Shown: one piece after another, positions 41,771-51,279 of the stretch | Numbering within the stretch: position 1 is the stretch's first letter | Layout: each line of letters starts with the position of its first letter | From: Prorocentrum cordatum | Lineage: Eukaryota; Sar; Dinophyceae; Prorocentrales; Prorocentraceae | Reading direction: 5' to 3' | Length of the DNA stretch: 64,000 bases | Assembly: GCA_963575745.1 (NCBI GenBank) | Contig: CAUYUJ010017841.1 | Location: 62,001-126,000 of the forward strand | Translations under genes and position numbers: made by a program | The notes under the pieces: model-generated | Database searches by the model: none | The model's input: the letters and a program-made list of their open reading frames with translations, nothing else | Told to the model about the DNA's origin: nothing

Positions 41771-42256
41771 AGTGTTATGTTAGAACAAAAAATGTCACCG
41801 CATAGTGTTTTTTACAAGGGACCCGCAGGGGGGGGGACCCGGCTTGGCTGGGATGGTATGAATTCATCTTTAGGATGGACATGTGGTCAGAATCATATGT
41901 AATTTACAGCACGCGCGGGGTAGCCGATAAGTCCGGGGGGGGGGGGGTAGAATCTATTAGTCTTTCAGGGAGGAGAATCAAGAGGGGGCCCTCCGATGGA
42001 GAGTGTTTCACCACGAATGCAGGGGGCAAGTTGAGAATATGGTGAAATTCATTGAAAATCCCTTGCGTCCTCTTTCTCGGGGCGCTATCAAGATGTACTG
42101 GGGCGCCCCCCCTAGACAAAGCTGCATTCGATCTCAGATGAAGGGCCGGCGCAAGTTCCGCTTCCGATTTGGCCCCTCTGCTGAGGGGCCCGCCGCCGCC
42201 TGCAGGAAGGCGCGTCGCCGCGACCTGAAAGAGTTGCCCTCGAGTGACAAAGACAG

Positions 42257-42783
42257 GTGGAAGTTCTCGGGAGAGATGCGCAGACATCTACTCAGTCGAG
42301 AGCGTCTGCTGCGGAAGCCCTGATCAGGGCGTCAGACCTCCAAGATGGCGCCTGGCACCTTTGGTTGAAGGCTGAGGAGGGGGAACAGGGCCCACGCGGC
42401 ACAGCCGCTGCGGGATGCACAGACAAGGATGTTGCGTATCTTGGAGCGCTGAGCTCTATGATTGATACAGGGTGTGGGTATAACCTCATAGCGGGAAAAA
42501 TATTACAAGTGCATGTTCAATGATATTGATTCGAAAGCTCCCGCAATCGATCATTCTGAATACTGCCGGGGGAGAGTCAAAAGCCCTCGGTTCAGTTCGC
42601 ATCGCATGCCCTAAATTTAAGGGTGGTAGTTTCAACGCTTCGGTCCTGCCGGAGACCCCGCGCGCGATCTCGGTAGGAGAGCGGCGCGTGGATCGCGGCT
42701 TTAGTTTCTTCTGGCCAGCAGGCCAAAGACCCTACCTATTGTTGCCCAGCGGTCAAAGAGTGGACCTGGCCGTTGAGGGCTAG
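42257..42783 (+). pseudogene. Retropepsin-like protease, element 2
   Basis: The frame from 42257 includes ASDLQDGAWHLWLKAEEGEQ and then MIDTGCGYN with the catalytic Asp intact (codon GAT at 42464-42466). It then shifts frame near 42520. The rest (ILNTAGGESKALGSVRIACP; VLPETPRAISVGERRVDRGF) stops at TAG 42781-42783, where element 1 reads on through VDDKIPYL; the same IPYL follows the stop here. The protease is thus split but retains its active-site motif. Confidence 0.65.
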
Positions 42784-43291
42784 ATACCATACTTGACCCT
42801 TTCAGGCAATGAGGCGCCGGGTCAGTGGATGTGCGCGGTTGCCGCTGGGGAGAGCGAACCTCCCGAGCGGTGGTGTTGCGTGACGCCAGGCGCCAAGGCA
42901 TTTCTGGACAGTGCGGAATCAGCGGGAAGCCCTCCGCCCCTGCCATGCTGTTCAGACTCGCGTAACCATAGACCTGCATACACATGAGTTCATTGGCAAC
43001 CGCAGCTATGTTGACGGACGGCCGACTGAGCTCGCGCCCGTTTGCCCGTCCTCATTAGACCCTGCGATACCATCATTTATTTCTACCATTCGCCTTGCAA
43101 GGCTAGCGAAAGCGGTTGGAATCGGACACCGACTGGCATCGCTGCCTCTGGATGTCTCTCGACTTTGCCCTGCCACGGCCAAGCCGTTGGTCAGACTGAC
43201 GAGCAGCCCGGCGAAGCCGTGGCCTGCGCAGCCGCATATAAGATATTAGAACCCTTGTTGGTACGGGGTCTCAGGATGCCTTCCCTGCGAC

Positions 43292-44178
43292 ATGGATCAG
43301 GGGTTGGTCTCCGACGCGTGCGACGCGGCCCCCGGGCCCGAGGGGGGTGAAGTTGGAGACGCTGACGGTGTCGACTTAGTCGACGTCGACGCACCGCCAG
43401 AACTAGACCCAGACGATGCAGAGGTTGAGGCGTCGGGCTCCCTTGCCGAGCGGCTCAACAAGGCCGCAGCCTCCCTGCCGCATCTTCTAACTCTTATTCC
43501 CAAGAACCCATATTGTTCAGTATGCAATTGGGCCAAAGCTATCAGAAGACAGCAGCGCAAAGCGCGCAACAAAGGGCTGAAGGTCCCCCGCCCATACGCT
43601 AACCCCACTTCGATTGGACACCTGACGACGGTGGACCATTGGTTCGCGATGGATGAACTCTCGCGGGGGCTCCATGATGAGACCGCGTGCGTGACTTTTC
43701 GCGACCGAGCAACGGATTGCCTCGCGGCTCAGGGCGTGCACGACAAGTCTGCGGTTCATGTTTACAATTTTTAGTATACCTAAAAGCCCCAGGAGAGAAG
43801 TTAGAATCTTGTTATACCGATGGTGCGCGTGACCTTGCAAGGGCATGCTACGAGCTCAAGATTGCACATAATCTTACCATCCCAGGAACTAAGAAACAAA
43901 ACGCTGTCACCGAACGTGCGAACGGCGTAGTACAGATGGGGGCCCAAGCGCTGCTCATGCAGGCGGGTCTCCCACCACCATATTGGACGTGCGCCGTCCG
44001 ATACTTTTGCCTTTGCTACAATGCCAGGGCCCCTGAGGGGGGGAAGTCTAGTTGGGGACGTCGCTTTGGATGCATATTTGGAGCGCCGCTTCTCCCCTTC
44101 GGGCCACTCGCGCGCTATGTGCCCCCGCCAGAGTCACGGTTCAGAACAGCCGAGACTGGCGGCGCGATGATCCCTTGA
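43292..44178 (+). pseudogene. Integrase, element 2
   Basis: An acidic linker leads to the zinc-binding motif HLLTLIPKNPYCSVC, where the second His of element 1 (HLMTH) is Leu. Catalytic Asp 1 is in HWFAMDELSRG, Asp 2 in CYTDGARDLARAC and Glu in NAVTERANGVV (codon GAA at 43912-43914), so the DDE triad is complete. A frame change near 43.77 kb splits the core. The later part has LLMQAGLPPPYWTCAVRYFC and YVPPPESRF. Confidence 0.65.
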
Positions 44179-44233
44179 ATATACTTGGTATGTACACAAA
44201 GCGGGGGGTATGGTTGGTCCAGAGAGCTAGGTT

Positions 44234-45367
44234 GTGCCGTTGAGACAACTGGATGGGCTTCACATGGAATCAGGGCGCGCGCCCGAGGGCGGCAAACGAC
44301 CCACCATAGAAAAGTCTGATCAGGTATACAGCAACATCGCGGACGGCACCGCGGAATATCAATCCCCCCAGTATCCTTTGAGAAAAGCGTGCGAGCAGGC
44401 AATGGCCGAAGTGCGTTCCGTCACGACCCCTCCCGCAGGAGAGGCCGCGGCCGTCCCAGACGGTCCGCGGCAGGTGACAGGAGCGCGACCAGACAATCTG
44501 TTTGGCGCAGATGAACCCGCCATTTTCGCGCCACCGCCTTTTCAAGAGGGCGAGGGCGCACAACCGCGAGATTCCGAGGCCGGCTCCGATGATGAAGGCG
44601 GCCCGGGGGGCTTGTGCGTGGATGACGAGCCTGCGGCGATTGATGGCCGGGGCCCACGGCGAGACTCTCACCCAGGCGAAGATAGAGACAAGAAGTTAGG
44701 TCTCGCACATATTGAAAACCGTTGGGATCGACAACCGAATTTCTCAGCGGCCAAGCCGCGCGAGAGGGCCCCAGGGAAAGGGCAGCTCCTTGCTCGTGCG
44801 ACCCAGGACCTTGATACGGTGGAATACTTCGAAGATAGGCGCGTCGTCGTTGGTCTGACGAGAGAGGAGTTGACACAAAAGCTCCCGTTGACCGGCCGTC
44901 GGGAGACGCGCAGCATACGAGTTGTACTTCATTATGATCCTGACTATGTTCCAGTGACCCGCGTGTGGGTCACAGACCCAGATCCAAAGCACGGTGCTCA
45001 GTGGTTGAAAACATTTGCAGATTCCACAACTCCTGGAATTCATCCTGGACGTTGGCTCAGCATGAATCAAGCTCAACGCCGGGAGGCCGTTGAACAATGC
45101 AAGGCCGAGAAGAGAGGATTCTTTGGTATAGACGATCCTGGTCCTTGTCTTGGCCTCCTGCGTGATATAGGCTTGGACGTGGATGATCCACCAACTCCGC
45201 CCAAACCCGCAGTGGCCCAGCCACCTGCGGCCCGTCAAATCTCTGCGGGAACCGCTGCCTATCTTGCGGCGCATCCAAAGGCAAGACTAGCCCCACCGCG
45301 GGTTGCTGAGAGATTCCGTCGCTTGGCATCGCAGGGCGGCCAGGCCGCAATTGTAGTCCCCCTCTGA
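44234..45367 (+). pseudogene. Integrase-RT linker ORF, element 2
   Basis: This is a 377-codon open frame, Pro/Asp/Gly-rich and mostly disordered, with structured parts LARATQDLDTVEYFEDRRVV, SIRVVLHYDPDYVPVTRVWV and HPGRWLSMNQAQRREAVEQC. It carries hairpins at 44747-44759 and 45207-45230 (arms CCGCAGTGGC and GCCACCTGCGG). The equivalent of element 1 at 9.95-11.1 kb. Confidence 0.5.
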
Positions 45368-45440
45368 GAAGGATGATTCCGACGAGTACATTTCGGATGA
45401 TGAGGATGTTTGGTGGAAGCAAACATGGTGCGGTGGTGCC

Positions 45441-45797
45441 ATGGCACGCGACGGTGCCCCCTCCACCCTAGCCGGTCGGGGCCCGTTATCCGATGATGAA
45501 TCTGAGGTGGCGCAAGAGGCAAGCTTGACCTCGAGTCTGGCGGCCGCCGCGTCGCGGCGAATCGTGCCTCGAATGCCGTTGCAAAGTAGTTCGGCTCCAA
45601 TGCCAGGTCACCGTGAGAAGGAAAGGTTCGTTTTGGATTACGTTTACAACCCTTTTACTGATCTAGTCTCAGTTGTTGACGAACCCATCCAACTTCCCAG
45701 CGATTGGCAACATCCTAAGATCGACGCTGCTGTAGCTCGCTCTGTTTCCAAAGATGAGGCCCAGGTTAACCGAGACGCCCAGGCCGCTCTCACATAG
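45441..45797 (+). pseudogene. Pre-RT segment, element 2
   Basis: The useful part is REKERFVLDYVYNPFTDLVS, then DWQHPKIDAAVARSVSKDEA, which fits the region preceding RT in element 1 (CYDPFTDAMQ near 11.08 kb). It ends at TAG 45795-45797; the RT continues after about 45.84 kb. Confidence 0.4.
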
Positions 45798-45902
45798 GAA
45801 TGGGACTGATTACGAGACATAGGCACATGCAACGAGGAAGGGGTTAGAGAATATTCCGACGTTGTTGCGGAACTCAATGGACATACCGTTCACTTTGGTC
45901 GT

Positions 45903-47466
45903 TTGTTCGCAATCTTTGTCGGGAAAAACTCAGAGTTGTCACTCGGGCACAAAGATCGGAAATACAAAGGTCGGGTAGTCTTTGATGGTTCGAGCGTGCG
46001 AGATCAGAATAAGGAGGTTGTTTTGTTTCAAGAACTTTCCAGTAGCCCTGCTACGATGCAGGGCAGCAAAGCAGCTGGCACTTACGGGCCTTTCGAAGGC
46101 CATAGTATTGAACAAGCTGTTGCCCGCCAGGCTTGCACTCAGTCAAAGTTGGGAGGTGCCCCAACGTGGGTATTCCTACCCCGTGATGAGTGGCCCAAAG
46201 AATGGTCGCATATGCGCAATCCCGTATGGCAGTTGTTTTTTATCTTTATACGGACACCCTGATTCGGGGGGTTCTTGGGAGCAACGCTGCGAAGGGCATG
46301 TTACGGCAAAAGGATTCGTGAAATGTAGCCCATGGCGTAGCTGCGATTTTCATAAGGAGTTGAAGCTATTCCTGATAAGTTACGTTGACGATTTCAAGTT
46401 GCCTGGACCTGCAGACAAGCTTGCCGGAGGGTGGAGGCTACTACAAACCCCATCTGTTAATTGCCCGAATGGAATAGAAATATACCCTCCGACCGCAGTC
46501 GGGCGATACTTGGGTTGTGAACACAGACTGTCTACGCAGTTCGTTGAATGGCAAGGTGAGTTACCCGCGGTTGTGGACCCGCCGCCTCCTAAAGTCAAGA
46601 AGAACGCCTCCGTCCCAGACTTTAGGGGGCGGCGGGAGACCCGCCGCCTCCTAAAGTCAAGAAGAACGCCTCCGGCCCAGCCGTCCGAGCCATACCAACC
46701 GAGAGAACCCAAACAAGCTAGAGTCATAGAATACGACATGATTGAAGTCTTCGAGTCCTGTGTCACTTTATATGCGCAACTCACGGACACTGACCCAGCT
46801 ACTTATCTCGCTGCGGGTGCCCCATTTGGACCCGAACTTGTTGACCTCGAAGACGGTCAAGGCGGCCCTAGAGGCGAAATCTGTTCTCCCGCAGAGGAGG
46901 CAACCGCCTCAGCGTTACATATCAAAGTTGACGTAGGGCCCCCAGATCAAGAAATTGTTGTTCATGGCCTTGGCGCCGCAGCGGCCAGCCCCAATGACCC
47001 GGAGCCACGGGCCCAGTCGGGAGTGCTCCATCCCATAGCAGCAAAAGTCTTGATGGAGATTCTTTACGGTGCAAGAATGGCTCGGCACGACCTGCTCCGC
47101 GCCGTGTGCCACACGGCCAGTTGCATCACCAAATGGACAGAGCATCAAGACATGGATCTTTTCAGCCTCATCTGTTATATCAAGTGTACCTCTCACTACC
47201 GCATGTCTTCAAGGGTAGGTGATAACATGGAAGATGTCTTGTTGAAGCAATACTCTGACGCGGACCTGGCCAGTGACGTCCGAACGCGCAGGAGCACAAG
47301 TGCCAGTTATCAAGCGATTTGGGGCCCATGCACCCGAGCTGGGCAGTCCATGGGATCTCAACGACAGACGTGCGTTCCCCATAGTACTCTAGAGGCAGAA
47401 ATTGTGGCTGCTGACCTTGCCCTGCGAAAAGAGCCGCTTGCAGCCCTTCCGCTTTGGGAAATATAG
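45903..47466 (+). pseudogene. Reverse transcriptase and RNase H, element 2
   Basis: The first frame (45903-46262) has RVVFDGSSVRDQNKEVVLFQ and EQAVARQACTQSKLGGAPTW; the motif-A Asp of element 1 (RADARQACTQ) is Val here (GTT at 46119-46121). The frame shifts at a T run near 46.235 kb into the second frame, which gives SLYGHPDSGGSWEQRCEGHV, the YVDD box (LISYVDDFKLPG), GRYLGCEHRLSTQFVEWQGE, the thumb, and RNase H (YSDADLASDVRTRRSTSASY; PHSTLEAEIVAADLALRKE). Loss of the motif-A Asp should abolish polymerase activity even though YVDD is kept. Confidence 0.7.
46576..46674. repeat. 37-bp direct repeat separated by an inverted copy
   Basis: 46576-46612 and 46638-46674 are identical over 37 nt. Between them 46618-46636 is the inverse complement (18 of 19) of their first part, so the order is A, A', A. 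It falls in the Pro-rich RT insertion and adds duplicated residues DPPPPKVKKNAS in one frame. Confidence 0.8.
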
Positions 47467-47722
47467 CCTGGAAGAAAAATGCGTCGTTTGTTCCTGGAGG
47501 ACAATCTGTAAGGTCATTAAAGCTGGGGGGCCCATGGCGCTCGTGCATCTACCGCGAACCCAGCGCATTGATGCTGCAGCTGTATCTGAACAATTTTCTC
47601 GAGGCACCGTTGAACTTCAGCACGAAAGGACTCTGAACGAAGATGCCGACATTGGGACAAAGAGGTTCACAGACCCTTTGGCTTGTGTTAAAGTATTAGA
47701 TCTTATCTTGTCAACGTTGTAA
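47467..47722 (+). pseudogene. RNase H C-terminal part, element 2
   Basis: The third RNase H Asp is in LFLEDN in one frame. The next part, KVIKAGGPMALVHLPRTQRI then DAAAVSEQFSRGTVELQHER and EDADIGTKRFTDPL, is in another and ends at 47720. It matches element 1 at 12.99-13.27 kb closely (LLHLPRTHRIDASAVAEQF). Confidence 0.6.
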
Positions 47723-47801
47723 CTCCCAAGTTCTGGGCCGCCAAGCGGTGCCAGGACTACCTGCATTCGATGCATTCAGACAGACTCCCCTTGAAAAACG
47801 C

Positions 47802-47829
47802 GGGGGGGGGGGGGGGGGGGGGGGGGGGG
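47802..47829. repeat. 28-G homopolymer
   Basis: Uninterrupted G run downstream of the RNase H. Length is likely unreliable. It lies in the short spacer before the methyltransferase-like ORF of element 2. Confidence 0.85.
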
Positions 47830-48001
47830 TTCTGAAGCCCCGCTTAGGTCCGAGTTCGGCTTTGCGGAGAGGTGCTGTTGCACCTAGCAAAAAGATGAAC
47901 AAGAAAAAGAAACGCCCCAACAAGGGCAAGCCCGTTGTGCATTCTGCAAAATAAATTCCCCGGCGGCACCTGGAGGCGCCCAGTGCCCGGCTGTCGCCGA
48001 G

Positions 48002-48060
48002 GCCGCCCCCGGCCAAGCCGTGGCGGCGAACGCCCCCAGCCAAACTGTGGTGGCGAATGC
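48002..48060. repeat. Hairpins of the GGC-NNA-GCC family, one good and one decayed
   Basis: 48002-48027: left arm GCCGCCCCCGGC, loop CAA, right arm GCCGTGGCGGC. 48031-48057 looks like a diverged copy (CGCCCCCAGC, CAA, ACTGTGGTGGCG). A third short one (CGGC-CAA-GCCG) is at 48064-48074. Confidence 0.65.
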
Positions 48061-48499
48061 GCCCGGCCAAGCCGAAGAAGCTTGTGCAACTGCTCCTTTT
48101 ACTACCGAAGAAGGTTCCAGAACAAGCTCCGAGAAATCCAGAACGATGGAGGAGACAACCAAGAAAAGCTCCGAGACTGAGATGAGAGCGATGTCTTATA
48201 TAACCGACAGGGGAATCGATTCTGATACATCGATTTTGTTTAAAGAGATGTAGAGAACGACCGAGCGTTGAACCTGTTAATATCGAGCAATACATGCTCG
48301 GTTACAACCTTCTTCTACCTCACCTTCCACCTGCTGCTGTTGCTAACTCTCAGGATAGGAAGGATCGATGTTCACGACGCGGACAGAGTCGTAAGCGATG
48401 GCACTCTGTTCCCAGACTTGTCGCGTTTATACCGGCAAATACCGATTGCCCCGTTGACCCGGATAGATTAGAGGATAAGCGTCGTACTCATGCCATCAA

Positions 48500-49420
48500 C
48501 ACCCAACATGGTTTGACTGTAGACCGTACGGATAGTTGGCGCGACGAAGATAATACATATCATCACCTTTTTGAGCAGAATTCGAATGGCGATTCCAGCG
48601 ATGGCGACTACCACCCAAGTAGATGGACTGGCTGGGCGGAATTCTGGATCCGGGAAGACTGCGTCCCGGCCACCCAGTGGACCGGGGACCGACTCTTGTT
48701 AGAATATTGTTGCGGCCCTCAGTGCAGGATCGGAAACCCCAAGAATTTTGTTGACGGCTCGTACAAGGTAATTCGGTACACGGAGAAGGAAGATATGAGA
48801 GCCGATGAGGGTCTAAGGTTGGCTCTGAATGACATAAAGACATTCACAAGAAAACGCATCGCGCTTTGGGGCTCTATGCCCTGCACAGGAGGCCCCCCCT
48901 GGCAATACGTGAACGAGGCCCATTACTTTCGAGCGGGAAACCATGGAGCGATGCGTAGGTTTCGAGGCATTAGGACAGACTTTAGACATTTGTTTTGGAA
49001 TTTCCGCGAGATTGTCCGCGCTGTGCACAAAGCGGGGGGGCACTGTTTGCATTGAGTGGCCAACTCAGTGTAATTCTTGTGGAAATCCACAGGTGAAAGA
49101 GTTCATGAGAGAGCTAGAGTTTGTCAAAACGGCTTTGCATGGATGTGCTTACGGATTGAGGGACAGTAATGTCAATTTCATGAAAAAGCCTTGGACGATA
49201 GCATCCACGTCTCCCGACGTGACGGAGTGACTTGAGCGCAGATGTGATGGCGCGCGCTAGCATGTTGAGGCCAGAGGACGAGAGTGTAAGCTAGCTGAGG
49301 ATTACGCTGATACTTTTGCCAAACAGGTCCATATTGTTGTTGCTCGTGCCGCGGAGCGCGTGTTGTCGTCTCGTCGTCGTCCCGTCCCATACTCTGATTT
49401 CGTGTGTGCCGCTGCCATTT
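48500..49420 (+). pseudogene. Methyltransferase-like ORF downstream of RNase H, element 2
   Basis: Landmarks in order: RLLLEYCCGPQCRIGN (motif I-like), KVIRYTEKEDMRADEGLRLA, KRIALWGSMPCTGGPPWQYV (a Pro-Cys motif placed like motif IV of DNA cytosine-5 methyltransferases), HLFWNFREIVRAVHKAGG, then after a frameshift in a 7-G run (about 49034-49040) TVCIEWPTQCNSC (placed like the ENV/IEW motif), FVKTALHGCAYGLRDSNVNF, MKKPWTIAST, and after TAG 49258-49260 HVEARGRECKLAEDYADTFA. Element 1 has the 5' part. Rossmann-like order and PC motif suggest an S-adenosylmethionine-dependent methyltransferase; substrate unknown. Confidence 0.5.
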
Positions 49421-49567
49421 TGTCTCCAGAGCTTGCGGGGGCTGCCCAGCGGCCGGCCCCCTCTCGGACCGCGCGGCCGCCCTGTTGCGGCTGCGTGGGC
49501 CTCGCCTGCCGCGGCCCCCGCGCGCCCGAGAGGTCATCGATCGAACCCACGCGCCAACCGCTGGGAA

Positions 49568-49768
49568 CCCCAGCGGCCAAGCCGTCGGGGGAGGACGTGG
49601 CTTCGGTTTGCTCGGACGACATCACACGCGAACTCGCCCCTGAGTCACCTGGGGAGTGAGAACCCCAGGTCGAGCCCAAAGGAAAGGCTCCTCCCAATCC
49701 AACTCGAAAGGCTACCCCACCGGCCCAGCCGAGCGGGGATGCCGCCCCGCCGGCCAAGCCGGCTGGGG
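49568..49768. repeat. Three hairpins of the GGC-NNA-GCC family in Pro-rich sequence
   Basis: 49568-49590 (CCCCAGCGGC, CAA, GCCGTCGGGG), 49715-49738 (CCCCACCGGC, CCA, GCCGAGCGGGG) and 49745-49768 (CCCCGCCGGC, CAA, GCCGGCTGGGG). They share CCCC/GGGG outer arms, unlike most other members, and encode AAKPSG, PAQPSG and PAKPAG in the open frame. Confidence 0.75.
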
Positions 49769-49803
49769 GAGAGGCTAATCCTTTTAGTCCGAGCGATGTC
49801 GCG

Positions 49804-50724
49804 ATGAATGAGGACATCGAAATGGAGGCTGGCGTAGAGATTCACGCAGAGGAGATCGCAGCCCGCAGAAGAGCTGCTGACGCTGCCATTAAAGACAGCC
49901 GGCCTGCCAAAAGGGCAGCTTTCTCCTTGCAAGGGGATTGCAATGCCCGCAAGGGGAAATCCATCTTCCGTTGTTTTCCTGATAAGAGAGAATGGCCCAG
50001 GCCTGATTATGCTGGGGCCAACAAGTTTTTACGCAAAAGGGGATGGAGTTGGCGCTTCGCGATGTGGAGACGCAACATATTATACAGACGGGGCGACCAA
50101 GTCGCTGCCGCACTGAAGGCAGATTTAGCCGACACATCCCAGGCGATTTTTGAGCGTCTGTTTTCCCAGGTCTCACAAGGCCCGTGGACCGTCCATTGGA
50201 TTACATTCGACAGAATGGCAACGTGCCGTTTCGATTGTGCTCCCCCAAGACTTGACCAGATCCCAGTGGGTACCTTCTTGCAGTCGTACCCCAATGAAAT
50301 GACGAAGCTGGTTTGCAGGTTGTATACAAACGCACCAGGGGGGACTCGATGCCCCGTCCGAACCCTTGAAAAGGGAGAGGTTGTAGGTCCCACTGTTGGC
50401 CCAGCCATTCGGCGGACGGCGATCTACGGAGACTTTGCGAGCGCCCCAGTAAGGGGCACCAAGACAGCAGGTGCTCCCGATTTGTGGATGAACATTTGGG
50501 GCCCTTCACCACATGCGCCTCCCCGTGGCAAAGCCATTGGGGACGGTTGGGGCGCGATTTATGCTCTGCCTGCTGCCAGAGGTCTGTCTTGCACGCCTGC
50601 GCATGTTGTTGAGGAGGCTCTCACCAAATCAGCTAGAGCAAATTATGTTGAGTTTTCCCCTTCAGCAGGCGGTGCATTGGCGGAAGGTTGCACCTTCGTG
50701 GACGCGCCCATGCGACTTCGATGA
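49804..50724 (+). CDS. ORF of unknown function, 306 codons
   Basis: ATG at 49804 (MNEDIEMEAGVEIHAEEI). The protein has a basic N-terminal part (RRRAADAAIKDSRPAKRAAF), then a well-structured region: FRCFPDKREWPRPDYAGANK, WSWRFAMWRRNILYRRGDQV, AIFERLFSQVSQGPWTVHWI and VVGPTVGPAIRRTAIYGDFA. High Trp/Arg content suggests a nucleic-acid-binding domain, but this is inference only. The frame is intact, unusual for this part of the window. It overlaps the next frame (50513-50851: CDFDEWLAKDGLDGDADLND), which continues it after a probable 1-nt shift near 50.69 kb. Confidence 0.45.
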   Translation: MNEDIEMEAGVEIHAEEIAARRRAADAAIKDSRPAKRAAFSLQGDCNARKGKSIFRCFPDKREWPRPDYAGANKFLRKRGWSWRFAMWRRNILYRRGDQVAAALKADLADTSQAIFERLFSQVSQGPWTVHWITFDRMATCRFDCAPPRLDQIPVGTFLQSYPNEMTKLVCRLYTNAPGGTRCPVRTLEKGEVVGPTVGPAIRRTAIYGDFASAPVRGTKTAGAPDLWMNIWGPSPHAPPRGKAIGDGWGAIYALPAARGLSCTPAHVVEEALTKSARANYVEFSPSAGGALAEGCTFVDAPMRLR

Positions 50725-51278
50725 ATGGCTCGCGAAGGATGGCCTTGACGGCGACGCTGACCTGAATGACAGGCAGCCGCCTCAGCCAGGCGCAGGGACT
50801 GAGGCCAACCAGCATGACTCAGTCGCTGCTGGAGAGGCCAGATCTGCCTGAAGCTTCCGAGCAGCCATGCCCTGAGGCGCCCTCGGAAGGCCCTCCTGAT
50901 CATGGAGAGGTGGGTCCTGGCTGGGCGCCGAAAAGGCCACGCTTGGGAGTGGAGATGTTGACCGACCCAGTCGTCTCGGCAAGCCACCATGCGAACGTCG
51001 CCATCGCACAGCCTTCGGCCGGATCTGGCCCACAAAAGACATTGGACAATCCTGGTGCTGGTCGGCAGGCGGCCGGCGGATCATCCGCTGGGTCAGACTC
51101 GAATCCGACTGCCCCGCCCGGCCAAGCAGGTGGCGGGGCGGGCGGGGGCTCTCCTCCCGGCCCAGCCGGTTATGGAGGTGCTCCGTCTGGCCCAGGTGGC
51201 TCTCCCTCGGGAGGTGGCCGCGCAAGAAACCACCGCATCCTGATGTTCTGGATATTTTTCAAGCATGATTTGTTTTGA
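50700..51278 (+). pseudogene. Pro/Gly-rich tail after the unknown ORF
   Basis: Frames over 50700-51278 read EWLAKDGLDGDADL, then Pro/Gly/Ser-rich linkers (GWAPKRPRLGVEMLTDPVVS). Hairpin at 51111-51139 (left arm GCCCCGCCCGGC, loop CAA, right arm GCAGGTGGCGGGGC) and a shorter one at about 51154-51166. Probably disordered polyprotein linker. Confidence 0.35.
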
Positions 51279-51279
51279 C

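Larger units (their letters stand above)
35319..49660 (+). mobile_element. Retroelement 2: decayed Ty1/copia-like element
   Basis: Gag (35.5-40.25 kb), protease (42.3-42.8), integrase (43.4-44.2), linker, RT/RNase H (45.9-47.7) and methyltransferase-like ORF (48.5-49.4) follow the same order as element 1 and share many anchors. A ~1.6-kb repeat-rich block (about 40.5-41.9 kb) separates gag and protease. Frameshifts and stops are frequent, and the RT motif-A Asp and one integrase zinc His are lost. The 3' boundary is not defined; small hairpins characteristic of this element continue far downstream (to 62.3 kb). Confidence 0.8.

Noticed and set aside
49409-49429. Sequence CCGCTGCCATTTTGTCTCCAG resembling the spliced leader on the plus strand
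   Set aside because: Four mismatches in 21 and it falls inside an open frame rather than in front of an ATG; chance is plausible. The 3500-3519 match is far better.
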